The notes: a model not told the origin generated them from the sequence alone. A stretch of 64,000 nucleotides of DNA from Pseudomonas sp. S37 (GCF_016658545.1 NZ_JACVZC010000006.1:61035-125034); one strand, 5' to 3'. Positions 21,360 through 32,749 are shown, counted from the first letter of the stretch. A program made the numbers and translations.

Positions 21360-21908
21360 ATGTTCAAGTATATCGGCGACATCGTTAAGGGCACCGGCAC
21401 CCAGCTGCGCAGCCTGGCCATGGTGTTCTCCCACGGGTTCCGCAAGCGCGACACCCTGCAGTACCCCGAAGAGCCCGTGTACCTGCCGCCGCGCTACCGC
21501 GGCCGCATCGTCCTCACCCGCGACCCCGACGGCGAGGAGCGCTGCGTAGCGTGCAACCTCTGCGCGGTGGCCTGCCCGGTTGGCTGCATCTCGCTGCAGA
21601 AGGCCGAGACCGAGGACGGCCGCTGGTACCCGGAGTTCTTCCGCATCAACTTCTCGCGTTGCATTTTCTGCGGCCTGTGTGAAGAAGCGTGCCCGACCAC
21701 CGCGATCCAGCTGACTCCGGATTTCGAAATGGCCGAGTTCAAGCGTCAGGACCTGGTGTACGAGAAAGAAGATCTGCTGATCTCCGGCCCCGGCAAAAAC
21801 CCTGACTACAACTTCTACCGTGTTGCGGGTATGGCAATCGCTGGCAAGCCGAAGGGCTCTGCACAGAACGAAGCCGAGCCGATCAACGTGAAGAGCTTGC
21901 TCCCATAA
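21360..21908 (+). CDS. nuoI: NADH-quinone oxidoreductase subunit I
   Basis: A 182-residue, 23-kDa-type ferredoxin subunit with two complete [4Fe-4S] motifs: [16 protein letters not shown] near residue 61 and [16 protein letters not shown] near residue 100 (clusters N6a and N6b). It relays electrons to cluster N2 in NuoB. An N-terminal amphipathic stretch probably lies along the membrane. AGGACAG precedes the next gene, nuoJ, ten bases downstream. Confidence 0.96.
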   Translation: MFKYIGDIVKGTGTQLRSLAMVFSHGFRKRDTLQYPEEPVYLPPRYRGRIVLTRDPDGEERCVACNLCAVACPVGCISLQKAETEDGRWYPEFFRINFSRCIFCGLCEEACPTTAIQLTPDFEMAEFKRQDLVYEKEDLLISGPGKNPDYNFYRVAGMAIAGKPKGSAQNEAEPINVKSLLP

Positions 21909-21918
21909 GGACAGAAAG

Positions 21919-22419
21919 ATGGAATTCGCTTTCTACTTCGCATCCGGGATCGCCGTGGTCTCCACCCTTCGGGTGGTGACCGGTACCAACCCCGTGCACG
22001 CCTTGCTTTACCTGATCATTTCGCTGATTTCCGTGGCCATGATCTTCTTCTCCCTGGGTGCGCCGTTCGCCGGTGCCCTGGAAGTGATCGCCTACGCCGG
22101 CGCCATCATGGTGCTGTTCGTGTTCGTGGTGATGATGCTCAACCTGGGGCCGGCCTCGGTCGCCCAGGAGCGCGGCTGGCTCAAGCCCGGTATCTGGGCG
22201 GGGCCTGTAATCCTCGGCACCCTGCTGCTGGCAGAGCTGCTGTACGTGCTGTTCGTCACCCCGAGCGGCGCTGGCATCAGCGGTACCACCGTGGGCCCGA
22301 AAGAGGTAGGTATCAGCCTGTTCGGCCCGTACCTGCTGGTGGTCGAACTGGCGTCGATGCTGCTGCTGGCTGCAGCCGTCACCGCCTTCCACCTGGGCCG
22401 CAACGAGGCGAAGGAGTAA
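21919..22419 (+). CDS. nuoJ: NADH-quinone oxidoreductase subunit J
   Basis: A 166-residue membrane subunit (ND6-type) with five hydrophobic segments. [20 protein letters not shown] near residue 54 is the conserved third helix, containing the pi-bulge region involved in coupling. It ends three bases before nuoK, and an AAGGAG motif at its own 3' end serves as the nuoK ribosome binding site. Confidence 0.95.
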   Translation: MEFAFYFASGIAVVSTLRVVTGTNPVHALLYLIISLISVAMIFFSLGAPFAGALEVIAYAGAIMVLFVFVVMMLNLGPASVAQERGWLKPGIWAGPVILGTLLLAELLYVLFVTPSGAGISGTTVGPKEVGISLFGPYLLVVELASMLLLAAAVTAFHLGRNEAKE

Positions 22420-22422
22420 ATC

Positions 22423-22727
22423 ATGGGTGCTATCCCTCTCGAGCATGGTCTGGCAGTCGCCGGGATCCTGTTCTGCTTAGGTCTGGTTGGCCTGATGGTC
22501 CGCCGCAACATCCTCTTCGTGCTCATGAGCCTGGAAGTCATGATGAACGCCTCTGCCCTGGCGTTCGTCGTCGCCGGTGCCCGTTGGGTCCAGCCCGACG
22601 GCCAGGTGATGTTCATTCTGGTGATCAGCCTGGCAGCCGCCGAGGCCAGCATTGGCCTGGCCATCCTGCTGCAGCTGTATCGCCGCTTCCACACTCTCGA
22701 CATCGATGCTGCCAGTGAGATGCGCGG

Positions 22728-22731
<4 letters not shown>
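22423..22731 (+). CDS. nuoK: NADH-quinone oxidoreductase subunit K
   Basis: A 102-residue, three-helix membrane subunit (ND4L-type). [15 protein letters not shown] near residue 32 and [14 protein letters not shown] near residue 67 carry the two buried glutamates of the proton path. Its stop overlaps the nuoL start by four bases. Confidence 0.95.
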
Positions 22732-24581
<1,850 letters not shown>

Positions 24582-24621
24582 CTATGAATCTTGCGACTTT
24601 GCCAAAGGAAACCAACCCGTC

Positions 24622-26154
24622 ATGATTTTGCCTTGGCTGATCCTGATCCCTTTCATCGGCGGCTTCCTGTGCTGGCTGGGTGAGCGCTTCGGCGCCACCC
24701 TGCCGCGCTGGATCGCGCTGCTGACCATGTCCCTGCTGCTTGGCATCGGCCTGTGGCTATGGGGTACCGGCGACTACACCCTCGCGCCTGCTCCAGGCGC
24801 CGAACCTGCCTGGGCACTCGAATACAAAGTCGAGTGGATCAAGCGCTTCGGCATCAGCATCCACCTGGCCCTCGACGGCCTGTCGCTGCTGATGATCCTG
24901 CTCACCGGCCTGCTCGGTGTGCTGTCGGTACTGTGCTCCTGGAAAGAAATCCAGCGCCACGTCGGCTTCTTCCACCTCAACCTGATGTGGATCCTCGGCG
25001 GCGTGGTCGGTGTGTTCCTGGCCCTGGACCTGTTCCTGTTCTTCTTCTTCTGGGAAATGATGCTGGTGCCGATGTACTTCCTCATCGCGCTCTGGGGTCA
25101 CAGCTCGGCAGACGGCAAGAAGACCCGGATCTACGCGGCGACCAAGTTCTTCATCTTCACCCAGGCCAGCGGCCTGATCATGCTGGTGGCGATCCTGGGC
25201 CTGGTGCTGGTCAACTACAACACCACCGGTGTACTCACCTTCAACTACAGCGACCTGCTCAAGGCCGAGCTGCCAGCGGGCGTGGAATACGTGCTGATGC
25301 TGGGCTTCTTCATCGCCTTCGCGGTGAAGCTGCCGGTAGTGCCATTCCACTCCTGGCTGCCTGATGCTCACGCCCAGGCACCCACCGCAGGTTCCGTGGA
25401 CCTGGCCGGTATCTTGCTGAAGACCGCGGCCTACGGCCTGCTGCGCTTCGCTCTGCCGCTGTTCCCGAACGCTTCGGCCGAGTTCGCGCCAATCGCCATG
25501 ACCCTGGGCCTGATCGGTATCTTCTACGGTGCCTTCCTGGCCTTCGCGCAAACCGACATCAAGCGCCTGATCGCCTTCTCCAGCGTTTCGCACATGGGCT
25601 TCGTGCTGATCGGTATCTACTCCGGCAGCCAGCAGGCCCTGCAAGGCGCGGTGATCCAGATGCTGGCCCACGGCCTGTCGGCTGCCGCGCTGTTCATCCT
25701 GTCCGGCCAGCTGTACGAGCGCCTGCACACCCGTGACATGCGTCAAATGGGAGGCCTGTGGCACCGCATCGCCTACCTGCCAGCCATCAGCCTGTTCTTC
25801 GCCGCCGCGTCGCTGGGCCTGCCAGGCACCGGCAACTTCGTCGGCGAGTTCCTGATCCTGCTCGGCAGCTTCGTGCATGTACCGTGGATCACCGTGATTG
25901 CCACTACCGGCCTGGTCTTCGGTTCGGTGTACTCGCTGATCATGATCCACCGCGCCTACTTCGGCCCGGCCAAGAGCGACACCGTGCTGGCCGGCATGGA
26001 CGGCCGCGAGCTGATCATGGTGCTGGGCCTGGCGGTACTGCTGATCCTGCTGGGCGTGTATCCACAGCCGTTCCTCGACACCTCTGCCGCCACCATGAGT
26101 GGTGTGCAGCAGTGGCTCGGTTCCGCTTTCACTCAACTCGCTTCGGCCCGGTAA
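24622..26154 (+). CDS. nuoM: NADH-quinone oxidoreductase subunit M
   Basis: A 510-residue antiporter-like subunit with about 14 membrane segments. [19 protein letters not shown] carries the conserved glutamate on TM5, and [22 protein letters not shown] the key lysine on TM7. AAAGGAA lies about 10 bases before the ATG. It ends seven bases before the chosen nuoN start. Confidence 0.96.
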   Translation: MILPWLILIPFIGGFLCWLGERFGATLPRWIALLTMSLLLGIGLWLWGTGDYTLAPAPGAEPAWALEYKVEWIKRFGISIHLALDGLSLLMILLTGLLGVLSVLCSWKEIQRHVGFFHLNLMWILGGVVGVFLALDLFLFFFFWEMMLVPMYFLIALWGHSSADGKKTRIYAATKFFIFTQASGLIMLVAILGLVLVNYNTTGVLTFNYSDLLKAELPAGVEYVLMLGFFIAFAVKLPVVPFHSWLPDAHAQAPTAGSVDLAGILLKTAAYGLLRFALPLFPNASAEFAPIAMTLGLIGIFYGAFLAFAQTDIKRLIAFSSVSHMGFVLIGIYSGSQQALQGAVIQMLAHGLSAAALFILSGQLYERLHTRDMRQMGGLWHRIAYLPAISLFFAAASLGLPGTGNFVGEFLILLGSFVHVPWITVIATTGLVFGSVYSLIMIHRAYFGPAKSDTVLAGMDGRELIMVLGLAVLLILLGVYPQPFLDTSAATMSGVQQWLGSAFTQLASAR

Positions 26155-26161
26155 GAGCGCT

Positions 26162-27631
26162 ATGGAATTCACCACTCAACACTTCATCGCATTGGCGCCG
26201 ATGCTGATCACCACCATCACCACGGTGGTGGTGATGCTGGCGATCGCCTGGAAGCGCAACCACTCGCAAACCTTCCTGCTGTCCACCGTGGGCCTTAACC
26301 TGGCCCTGCTGTCGATCCTGCCGGCGCTGAAGGTTGCGCCGCTGGCGGTCACCCCGCTGATCACCATCGACAAGTTCGCCTGCCTGTACATGGCGATCAT
26401 CCTGGTGGCCACGCTGGCCTGCGTCACCCTCGCCCACGCCTACCTCGGCGAAGGCTCCAAGGGCTTCCCGGGCAACCGTGAAGAACTCTACCTGCTGCTG
26501 CTGATGTCGGCCCTCGGCGGCCTGGTGCTGGTCAGCGCCAACCACCTGGCCGGCCTGTTCATCGGCCTGGAGCTGCTGTCGGTACCGGTCTACGGCCTGG
26601 TGGCGTATGCGTTCTTCAACAAGCGCTCACTGGAAGCCGGCATCAAGTACATGGTGCTGTCGGCCGCCGGCTCGGCCTTCCTGCTGTTCGGCATGGCCTT
26701 GCTGTACGCCGATGCCGGCAGCCTGAGCTTCGACCAGATCGGCAAGGCCCTGGCTGCCACCAGCATGCCAAGCCTGGTGGCCCAACTGGGCCTGGGCATG
26801 ATGCTGGTCGGCCTGGCCTTCAAGCTGTCGCTGGTACCGTTCCACCTGTGGACCCCGGACGTGTACGAAGGCGCCCCGGCGCCGGTCGCTGCGTTCCTGG
26901 CCACCGCCAGCAAGGTCGCGGTGTTTGCCGTGGTGGTACGCCTGTTCATGCTCTCCCCTGCTGCCAGCAGCGGCGTGCTGAGCACCGTACTGGCCGTCAT
27001 CGCCGTCGCCTCGATCCTGGTCGGTAACCTGCTGGCGCTGACCCAGAGCAACCTCAAGCGCCTGCTGGGTTACTCGTCCATCGCCCACTTCGGCTACCTG
27101 GTCATCGCCCTGGTCGCCAGCAAGGGCCTGGCCCTGGAAGCCATGGGCGTGTACCTGGTTACCTACGTGATCACCAGCCTGGGCGCGTTCGGCGTCATCA
27201 CCCTGATGTCCTCGCCTTACGGCGGCCGTGACGCCGATGCCCTGTACGAGTACCGCGGCCTGTTCTGGCGCCGTCCGTACCTGACCGCGGTACTGACCGT
27301 AATGATGCTGTCGCTGGCGGGCATCCCGCTGACCGCCGGCTTCATCGGCAAGTTCTACATCATCGCCACCGGTGTCGAGTCGCACCTGTGGTGGCTGGTC
27401 GGTGCCCTGGTAATCGGTAGCGCCATCGGCGTGTACTACTACCTGCGCGTCATGGTCACCCTGTACCTGGTCGAGCCGAACCTGCGTCGCCACGACGCCC
27501 CGCTGAAGTGGGAACAGCGCACAGGTGGCGTCATGCTGCTGGCCATCGCCATTCTCGCCTTCGTGCTGGGTGTCTACCCGCAACCGCTGCTGGAAATGGT
27601 CCAGCAAGCCGGCCTGCAACTGATCGGCTGA
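26162..27631 (+). CDS. nuoN: NADH-quinone oxidoreductase subunit N
   Basis: A 489-residue antiporter-like subunit with about 14 membrane segments, including [20 protein letters not shown] and the lysine-bearing [21 protein letters not shown] start it at 26162 ([13 protein letters not shown]). The frame is open from 26099, but that would overlap nuoM by more than 50 bases. It is the last gene of the operon and is followed 15 bases later by a strong intrinsic terminator. Confidence 0.95.
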   Translation: MEFTTQHFIALAPMLITTITTVVVMLAIAWKRNHSQTFLLSTVGLNLALLSILPALKVAPLAVTPLITIDKFACLYMAIILVATLACVTLAHAYLGEGSKGFPGNREELYLLLLMSALGGLVLVSANHLAGLFIGLELLSVPVYGLVAYAFFNKRSLEAGIKYMVLSAAGSAFLLFGMALLYADAGSLSFDQIGKALAATSMPSLVAQLGLGMMLVGLAFKLSLVPFHLWTPDVYEGAPAPVAAFLATASKVAVFAVVVRLFMLSPAASSGVLSTVLAVIAVASILVGNLLALTQSNLKRLLGYSSIAHFGYLVIALVASKGLALEAMGVYLVTYVITSLGAFGVITLMSSPYGGRDADALYEYRGLFWRRPYLTAVLTVMMLSLAGIPLTAGFIGKFYIIATGVESHLWWLVGALVIGSAIGVYYYLRVMVTLYLVEPNLRRHDAPLKWEQRTGGVMLLAIAILAFVLGVYPQPLLEMVQQAGLQLIG

Positions 27632-27646
27632 TTGCCCTGGCAATAC

Positions 27647-27677
27647 AAAACACCCCGCTTATGCGGGGTGTTTTTTT
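27647..27677 (+). terminator. Intrinsic terminator of the nuo operon
   Basis: AAAACACCCCGC pairs with GCGGGGTGTTTT around a TTAT loop, and the 3' arm runs into seven T. A textbook Rho-independent terminator, 15 bases after nuoN. Confidence 0.96.
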
Positions 27678-27710
27678 ATCTGCGCGTTTTCTATCGGTGA
27701 GCATGCTGGC

Positions 27711-27974
27711 TCATTCGCCGGGGCTGCCCTGCCCTGCCCCCGGCAGCGCTGCCTTGCGCAAGTCACCATTGGCAGAAGGCAGGTAGACTTCCGGGTTGGG
27801 CATGCCGCTGGGGGAAAGCTCATGGGTCATTTCAAATTCGGCACGCACCGACCAGCCACACGCCTCAGTGGTGCATTGCAAATAAGCGATGCGCAGGAAA
27901 ATATGTCGCCCTTCACTGGTGCGGATGCGCATCCGACTGTGGCAATGCGGGCAAACCAGCTTGTATGTACTCAC
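27711..27974 (-). CDS. Ogr/Delta-like zinc-finger phage regulator
   Basis: An 87-residue protein starting at GTG (VSTYKLVCPHCHS). The cysteine pattern CPHC, then 20-plus residues, then CTTEAC, with YLQCTTEACGW between, matches the Ogr/Delta zinc-finger family that activates late transcription in P2-like phages. AGGT lies about eight bases before the GTG; a TTG at 27989 would add five residues. It faces the nuo terminator and is divergent from a CI-like repressor, which points to a prophage remnant. No late-promoter targets remain in view, apart possibly from the gpL/holin unit at 28552-29514. Confidence 0.78.
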   Translation of the reverse strand: MSTYKLVCPHCHSRMRIRTSEGRHIFLRIAYLQCTTEACGWSVRAEFEMTHELSPSGMPNPEVYLPSANGDLRKAALPGAGQGSPGE

Positions 27975-28174
27975 GGCAAGTACCTGCAAGCACGGTCAAG
28001 CTGCATCTGCTGTGAGAATGCTCGCTCGTTCGTGTCAGTATTAACTGCAAAGGTAGGTGTATTCTTCAGTTTGATGTTTCTCATTGCAGAAATGCTCCTT
28101 AAAACGCAGGGCTGTATTCATAACGAGTAGTTTAAGCCCATGGAATATCATTAAACCAGTCATGGATATTTGTT

Positions 28175-28555
28175 ATGAGTACTCACGTACTTGCTGCGGT
28201 GCTTACCCGCCTTAAGCTGCTAACCGGCGCTCAGTCCGATGCCGAGCTGTCCAGGGCGCTGTCGGTAAGCCCGCAGACGCTGAGCAGCTGGAAAGTTCGC
28301 GACAGCATTCCTTACTCAATTTGCATAGACATAGCCAAACAGCATGCCTGCTCGCTGGACTGGCTGTTGCTGGGCCAGGTCAAGCAGGCCACCACAGGCC
28401 CGGATCAAGTTGACTGGGAGTGCGAAATGCTTGAGCGTTTGCGTACGCTATCGCCCAATGACCGCCAGTCGATCCTGCTGTTCATCAAGGACAAGCAACG
28501 CATCCAGCAGCTGGAAAAGCAACTGAGCGAGCTCGGCGGCGTGGCCCAAGGTTAA
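28175..28555 (+). CDS. Phage CI-type repressor (HTH)
   Basis: A 126-residue DNA-binding protein. Residues 20-48 (DAELSRALSVSPQTLSSWKV) form a helix-turn-helix of the bacteriophage CI/HTH family; there is no C-terminal S24 peptidase, so it would not self-cleave in an SOS response. A C-terminal coiled coil (RIQQLEKQLSEL) may dimerise it. In the AT-rich upstream region, imperfect direct repeats catggaatat (28139-28148) and catggatatt (28161-28170) could be operators. Its TAA stop overlaps the holin stop on the other strand within the shared TTAA at 28552-28555. Confidence 0.78.
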   Translation: MSTHVLAAVLTRLKLLTGAQSDAELSRALSVSPQTLSSWKVRDSIPYSICIDIAKQHACSLDWLLLGQVKQATTGPDQVDWECEMLERLRTLSPNDRQSILLFIKDKQRIQQLEKQLSELGGVAQG

Positions 28556-28914
28556 CCCCGACGGCGCCAACGCTGAATCAGCTCACGCGGGTCCAGCGTA
28601 TCCACCAGGACCATGACCTTGAGGCTGATGGGGATCACCACAACAGCGGCCACAAATGCCGCCATACCGCGAGTCAGCAGAGGCACCAATGACGAAACCA
28701 GTGGCTCGAACAAATGGCCCACCCCCACGGTCACGAACACCAGCAGCAATTTCTTGCTCAGTGTCAGACGCCTGGCGGTATTGGTGATCAGCCGGTCACG
28801 CGCCGCACTTACCAGCAGTGCCCCCAGCAATGCGGCGAACAGTACATTGCCATCCACACCCAGCAACTCCATCACGGCCGGTGCCAGGTTGTCGAAAACA
28901 GATTGCTCAGGCAT
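28552..28914 (-). CDS. Putative phage holin
   Basis: A 120-residue small membrane protein with hydrophobic segments near residues 22-40, 53-72 and 80-103, separated by a basic loop (TARRLTLSKK), and a charged C-terminus (RWRRRG). Size and topology fit the putative holins of Pseudomonas P2-like prophages and tailocins, which permeabilise the inner membrane for lysis. It overlaps the gpL gene by eight bases and is probably translated with it. No endolysin follows, so the lysis cassette is incomplete. Confidence 0.68.
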   Translation of the reverse strand: MPEQSVFDNLAPAVMELLGVDGNVLFAALLGALLVSAARDRLITNTARRLTLSKKLLLVFVTVGVGHLFEPLVSSLVPLLTRGMAAFVAAVVVIPISLKVMVLVDTLDPRELIQRWRRRG

Positions 28915-29254
28915 GACTCAGCCCTCGTCGCGAACCCCTCAGGTAGGCGGTCGAACCCAGGCTATACATGACCGCCGCTTCGACATAACGGATGTAGCAC
29001 ACCCGCAAGGCACGCCCCTGGTCATGCCCGGCCACATCCTCGAGGCGTTTGTAGCCCCGCTCACGCAGCGCCGCGCGCCAACGGGCGAACTCACGTGCAG
29101 CATCAATGGCGGCACAGCGGGCGGCCACTTCCAGCGCTGCATCACTGACAGGCCGCTGCAGGTTCAGGCGTGCACGCAGCCTGCCCAGGTCCACCCGTGG
29201 CCAGAACGGGTCATGGCAATCGGCAAAACGCGGTAGCCGAGGATCATTACTCAT
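28907..29254 (-). CDS. P2 gpL-like head completion protein
   Basis: A 115-residue soluble protein matching the P2 gpL (head completion/stabilisation) family: an N-terminal FWPRVDLGRLRARLNLQRPVSDAAL region followed by AAIDAAREFARWRAAL and YIRYVEAAVMYSLGSTAYLRG. In P2 the order is gpL, gpX, holin; here gpX is missing and the holin follows directly. GAGGGGG lies upstream of the ATG. No capsid, terminase or tail genes remain, so it is a relic or has been co-opted. Confidence 0.75.
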   Translation of the reverse strand: MSNDPRLPRFADCHDPFWPRVDLGRLRARLNLQRPVSDAALEVAARCAAIDAAREFARWRAALRERGYKRLEDVAGHDQGRALRVCYIRYVEAAVMYSLGSTAYLRGSRRGLSHA

Positions 29255-29265
29255 GCATCACCCCC

Positions 29266-29514
29266 TCACTGCTCGGCCAGCATGCCGTAGCGAATGGCCT
29301 TGATTACCGCAGCCACCCGGGTGGGCACATCGAATTTGCGCAGGATGTTGGACACGTGAAAGTTCACGGTCGATTCCTTGCACGCCAGGATCTGGCCGAT
29401 TTCCCACGAGCTCTTGCCATAGGCACACCACAACAGCACCTGCTGTTCACGTGGCGTCAGGCGAACCGGGGCGTCCGCCGGGGGTTGCTGCAAGTGTCGA
29501 GCGTTGTCGGTCAT
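29266..29514 (-). CDS. Short LuxR-type HTH regulator (DNA-binding domain only)
   Basis: An 82-residue protein that is almost only a LuxR/GerE HTH (LTPREQQVLLWCAYGKSSWEIG to the C-terminus). The WCAYGKSSWEIG... STVNFHVSNI pattern is closest to acyl-homoserine-lactone LuxR regulators, but the autoinducer-binding domain is absent. GGAG eight bases upstream of the ATG shows it is a complete small gene, not a 3' fragment. It lies 11 bases before gpL on the same strand and so probably heads a LuxR-gpL-holin transcript. Whether it activates or competes with full-length LuxR proteins is unknown. Confidence 0.8.
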   Translation of the reverse strand: MTDNARHLQQPPADAPVRLTPREQQVLLWCAYGKSSWEIGQILACKESTVNFHVSNILRKFDVPTRVAAVIKAIRYGMLAEQ

Positions 29515-29643
29515 GTTTGAACTCCACGGGTGATTGAGCGAGGCATTGCTGCCGGTCTGCAGTCACCTTACGAAGCACAACCCGTTCGCCTCCATTGCCA
29601 GGGCTTGTAAAGAAGTTTCGTACAAAAGCGTCTGACGAAGACT

Positions 29644-29671
29644 GCACGAAAATTGCCGGTTTTCTTCGTGC
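29644..29671. promoter_or_regulatory. Inverted repeat upstream of the TonB receptor
   Basis: GCACGAA (29644-29650) and TTCGTGC (29665-29671) are perfect inverted copies 14 bases apart, 64 bases before the receptor ATG. It could be an operator or a leader hairpin. No Fur-box-like sequence is visible in 29515-29734, and the rest of that gap holds nothing recognised. Confidence 0.4.
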
Positions 29672-29734
29672 TCCAAGCGGCATTTCGCTCGTCTCAACGC
29701 CGTTGTCCATTCGCCTTTCGCCTGGAGTCGTACA

Positions 29735-31807
29735 ATGCGTTGCGTTTTGCCCCTGTCATCCTGCCTCGGCCTGCTGGCTGCTATTGGCACCGCCCAGCCC
29801 GCCGTGGCGGCACCTTCGGTCGAGTTGGGCCAGGTGCTGATCACCGATGAGGAACAGAACGAACTGACGGCAGCCAGCGAGCGCCTGCGCGAAGTACCAG
29901 GTGCCAGCAACCTGGTGGACATGCAACGTGTGGGGCAAGGCCGGGTGGCCAGCAACCAGGACGTGCTGGCCTACCAGCCCGGGGTGTTCGCGCAATCGGC
30001 AGGCAATGACGGCATCAAATTGTCGATCCGTGGCTCGGGCATCAACCGTGCGCCGGGGGCGCATGGCTCCGGTGTGTACACGATGTTTGACGGCCTGCCG
30101 CTGACTGGCCCGGGGGGTACACCCTATGAGTTGTTCGAACCACTGTGGCTGAGCCGTGCCGAGGTGTTGCGCGGTGCCAATGGTTTTGACCGGGGCTCGC
30201 TGGCCCTGGGCGGTGCGATCAACTACGTCACCCACACCGGTTACGACGCCGCGCCCCTGCAGGTACGCTATGAGATCGGCAGCCGTGGCTACCAGCACCG
30301 GCACATCAGCTCGGGCCAGGTGCTGGGCAACCTCGACTACTACGTGGCGCTGACCGATTCGGAATATGACGGCTACCAGGATCACAGCAGCGGCAGCGCC
30401 AAAGGCATCGCCGCCAATGTCGGCTACCGTTTCAACCCGAACCTGGAAACCCGTTTCTACCTGCGCTACCGGGAAACCGAAAACGAACTGGCCGGGCGCC
30501 TGACCAAGGACCAGATCAAGCACCATCCGCGCGCGGCCAACCCGGCCTATCTGGCTCGCGACGACAGCCGCCCACAACCGGGCAGCACCTGGGTCGGTAA
30601 CAAGACCACCTTCTACCTCGACGATGACGCGCGCCTGGAAGCAGGCCTGGTTTACCACGATTACCCGATGGACCTGCGCGAAGGCCCGATGCGCCTGAAA
30701 GTGGCCTACACCGACGTCAGCGGCACGCTCAACTACTTCCGCCGCGACACCCTGTTCGGTCACGAAAGCAAGACCACGGTCGGCTGGCGTACCACCAAGC
30801 ATTTGCCCAACAGCGGCGCTTCACAGTTCGCGCGCAATGGCGACGTATTTGGCGCACGGACCCGTGATTTCACCTACCAGGGTTCCGACACCGTAATACA
30901 TGCCGGCAACGACCTGGAGCTGGTACCCAACCTGTGGCTGACCACCGGCCTGGCGATGATCTACACCCGCCGCGAAAGTGACGTTACCTACCCCGCCGAA
31001 GGCGGCAAGGTCAGCATGCATGACTGGGACTACGCGCCACGCGTGGGGCTGCGTTACGACATCCGCCCGGACCTGCAAGTGTACGGCAACCTCAGCCGCT
31101 CGGTAGAGCCGCCACACCCGTGGTCGCTGATCTGGAGCGCGCCGAGCACCGGCGGCAAGCAGATCCAGCCAATCGAAATGCAGAATCAGACTGCCACGAC
31201 CCTGGAACTGGGTGCGCGCGGCGACTCCGCGCTCGGCCGCTGGGACTTGGCCTGGTACTACTCGCAGGTGCGCCACGAACTGCTCGCCGTGGAAGTGGTG
31301 CCAAACTTCACCTCGGAGTTCAACGCCAGCGCCACCGTGCATCAAGGTGTGGAAGCCGGCCTCGACAGCACGCTGTGGGAGCGCCCGGGTAGCGGCAAGT
31401 TGAGCTTGCGCCAGGCCTACACCTTCAGTGACTTCCATTACCGGGATGATGACAAGTTCGGCGATAACCGCCTGCCCGGCATCCCCATGCACTACTACCA
31501 GGCCGAGTTGCGCTACGACTGGCCGAGTGGTTTTTATGCCGGGGTGAATACGCAGATGGCGTCGAAGGTGCAGGTGGACTATGCCAACAGCTACCACGCC
31601 GATGAATATGCCCTGCTTGGCGCACGCATTGGCTGGGACTCGCCGAAACAGGACTGGCAGACCTGGCTGGACCTGCGCAACCTGACCAACAAGCGCTATG
31701 CGGCGACGGTGACACCGGCCTATAACGATGCTGGTAACGACAATGCCCGGTCTACGCCGGGTGAAGGCTTTAGCGTGTATGCCGGGGTTTCCTATAGCTT
31801 CCGCTGA
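29735..31807 (+). CDS. TonB-dependent outer-membrane receptor
   Basis: A 690-residue receptor. A signal peptide (MRCVLPLSSCLGLLAAIG...AVAA) is followed by a plug domain (about residues 45-155, with LSIRGSGINRAPGAHG and GSLALGGAINYVTH) and a beta-barrel ending in phenylalanine-arginine (YAGVSYSFR). There is no N-terminal signalling domain and no adjacent sigma/anti-sigma pair, so cell-surface signalling is not expected. GGAG eight bases upstream supports the ATG. No neighbouring siderophore, ABC or reductase gene indicates the ligand. Confidence 0.9.
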   Translation: MRCVLPLSSCLGLLAAIGTAQPAVAAPSVELGQVLITDEEQNELTAASERLREVPGASNLVDMQRVGQGRVASNQDVLAYQPGVFAQSAGNDGIKLSIRGSGINRAPGAHGSGVYTMFDGLPLTGPGGTPYELFEPLWLSRAEVLRGANGFDRGSLALGGAINYVTHTGYDAAPLQVRYEIGSRGYQHRHISSGQVLGNLDYYVALTDSEYDGYQDHSSGSAKGIAANVGYRFNPNLETRFYLRYRETENELAGRLTKDQIKHHPRAANPAYLARDDSRPQPGSTWVGNKTTFYLDDDARLEAGLVYHDYPMDLREGPMRLKVAYTDVSGTLNYFRRDTLFGHESKTTVGWRTTKHLPNSGASQFARNGDVFGARTRDFTYQGSDTVIHAGNDLELVPNLWLTTGLAMIYTRRESDVTYPAEGGKVSMHDWDYAPRVGLRYDIRPDLQVYGNLSRSVEPPHPWSLIWSAPSTGGKQIQPIEMQNQTATTLELGARGDSALGRWDLAWYYSQVRHELLAVEVVPNFTSEFNASATVHQGVEAGLDSTLWERPGSGKLSLRQAYTFSDFHYRDDDKFGDNRLPGIPMHYYQAELRYDWPSGFYAGVNTQMASKVQVDYANSYHADEYALLGARIGWDSPKQDWQTWLDLRNLTNKRYAATVTPAYNDAGNDNARSTPGEGFSVYAGVSYSFR

Positions 31808-31837
31808 AATGCCCAAAGAACTGCTGATCCGATCGGG

Positions 31838-32000
31838 GCTGCTTTGCAGCCCTTCGCGGGCACGCCCGCTCCCACAGGGATCGTGCGCTTTCCAGGATAA
31901 GCGCAATACCTGTGGGAGCGGGTTCACCCGCGAACACCGGCGCAGCCGGTGCCATGCACCGCGTAGGATTCTTCGCGGGTAAACCCGCTCCCACAGGGAT
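31838..32000. repeat. Cluster of three REP elements
   Basis: Three REP copies at about 31851-31878, 31910-31935 and 31970-31999 lie between the convergent receptor and reductase genes. Between the second and third is a caccggcgcagccggtgcca motif that recurs near 54715 and 55878. Confidence 0.88.
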
Positions 32001-32031
32001 AGTGCAAGGTTCAGGCGTTGAATAGAGCGGT

Positions 32032-32592
32032 TCAGACCGCCCGGTTCAACTTCACCCACGAAGCAAACTTGTCGACAAACGCCTGCAAGAACGGCCGGGT
32101 CTTATCGGTGAGCTTGCCCGAGTCCTCGAACAGGCTCGCCGCACCGCCAATGTAAGCCTCAGGCATCTGCATGCAGGGCATGTCCAGAAACACCAGCGAC
32201 TGGCGCACGGCATGGTTGGCGCCAAAGCCACCAATGGCTCCTGGTGACACACTCACCACCGCCGTGGGCTTGCCACTCCAGGCACTTTGCCCGTACGGCC
32301 GCGAGCCGACATCAATGGCGTTCTTCAGGCAACCCGGCACCGAGCGGTTGTATTCCGGGGTAACGAACAGCACCGCATCGCTGTGACGAATCTCCTCGCG
32401 AAAACGCGTCCAGGCTTCCGGCGCCCCATCGGCCTCAACATCCTCGTTATACAACGGCAGGTCGCCAATCTCGACGATCTTCAGGGCAAGGCTGGACGGT
32501 GCCAGCTCCGAAAGTGCGCGGGCGACCTTGCGATTGTAGGACTCCTTGCGCAAGCTACCGACGACAACCGCTACCGAATACACCTGGCTCAT
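32032..32592 (-). CDS. chrR: NADPH-dependent FMN reductase (chromate/quinone reductase, ChrR-like)
   Basis: A 186-residue flavodoxin-fold reductase. GSLRKESYNRK (residues 10-20) binds the FMN phosphate, and TPEYNRSVPGCLKNAID is the conserved isoalloxazine-side loop. From memory it is nearly identical to the P. putida ChrR described as a dimeric/tetrameric flavoprotein that reduces quinones by two electrons and chromate as a side reaction. The ATG at 32592 (MSQVYSVAVVVGS) is preferred to 32604, with GGA eight bases upstream. It is monocistronic and leftward. Confidence 0.9.
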   Translation of the reverse strand: MSQVYSVAVVVGSLRKESYNRKVARALSELAPSSLALKIVEIGDLPLYNEDVEADGAPEAWTRFREEIRHSDAVLFVTPEYNRSVPGCLKNAIDVGSRPYGQSAWSGKPTAVVSVSPGAIGGFGANHAVRQSLVFLDMPCMQMPEAYIGGAASLFEDSGKLTDKTRPFLQAFVDKFASWVKLNRAV

Positions 32593-32749
32593 GGCAATTT
32601 CCAACCTTTGCTGGGTAAAGGGACGTTGTAGTTATAGATGACCGTTCCTCGGCGCCTTGGTTTTTTTTCCGTGCAGCGAAAACTTCCGGGCCTGTTCCAC
32701 GGTCTATGTGTTCAGACAATTTCTACGTAATTCAGAGGTTTCCACCCAA

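Noticed and set aside
29563..29955. 130-codon minus-strand frame before the TonB receptor
   Set aside because: It overlaps the receptor signal peptide region antisense, with no start signals or recognisable domain.
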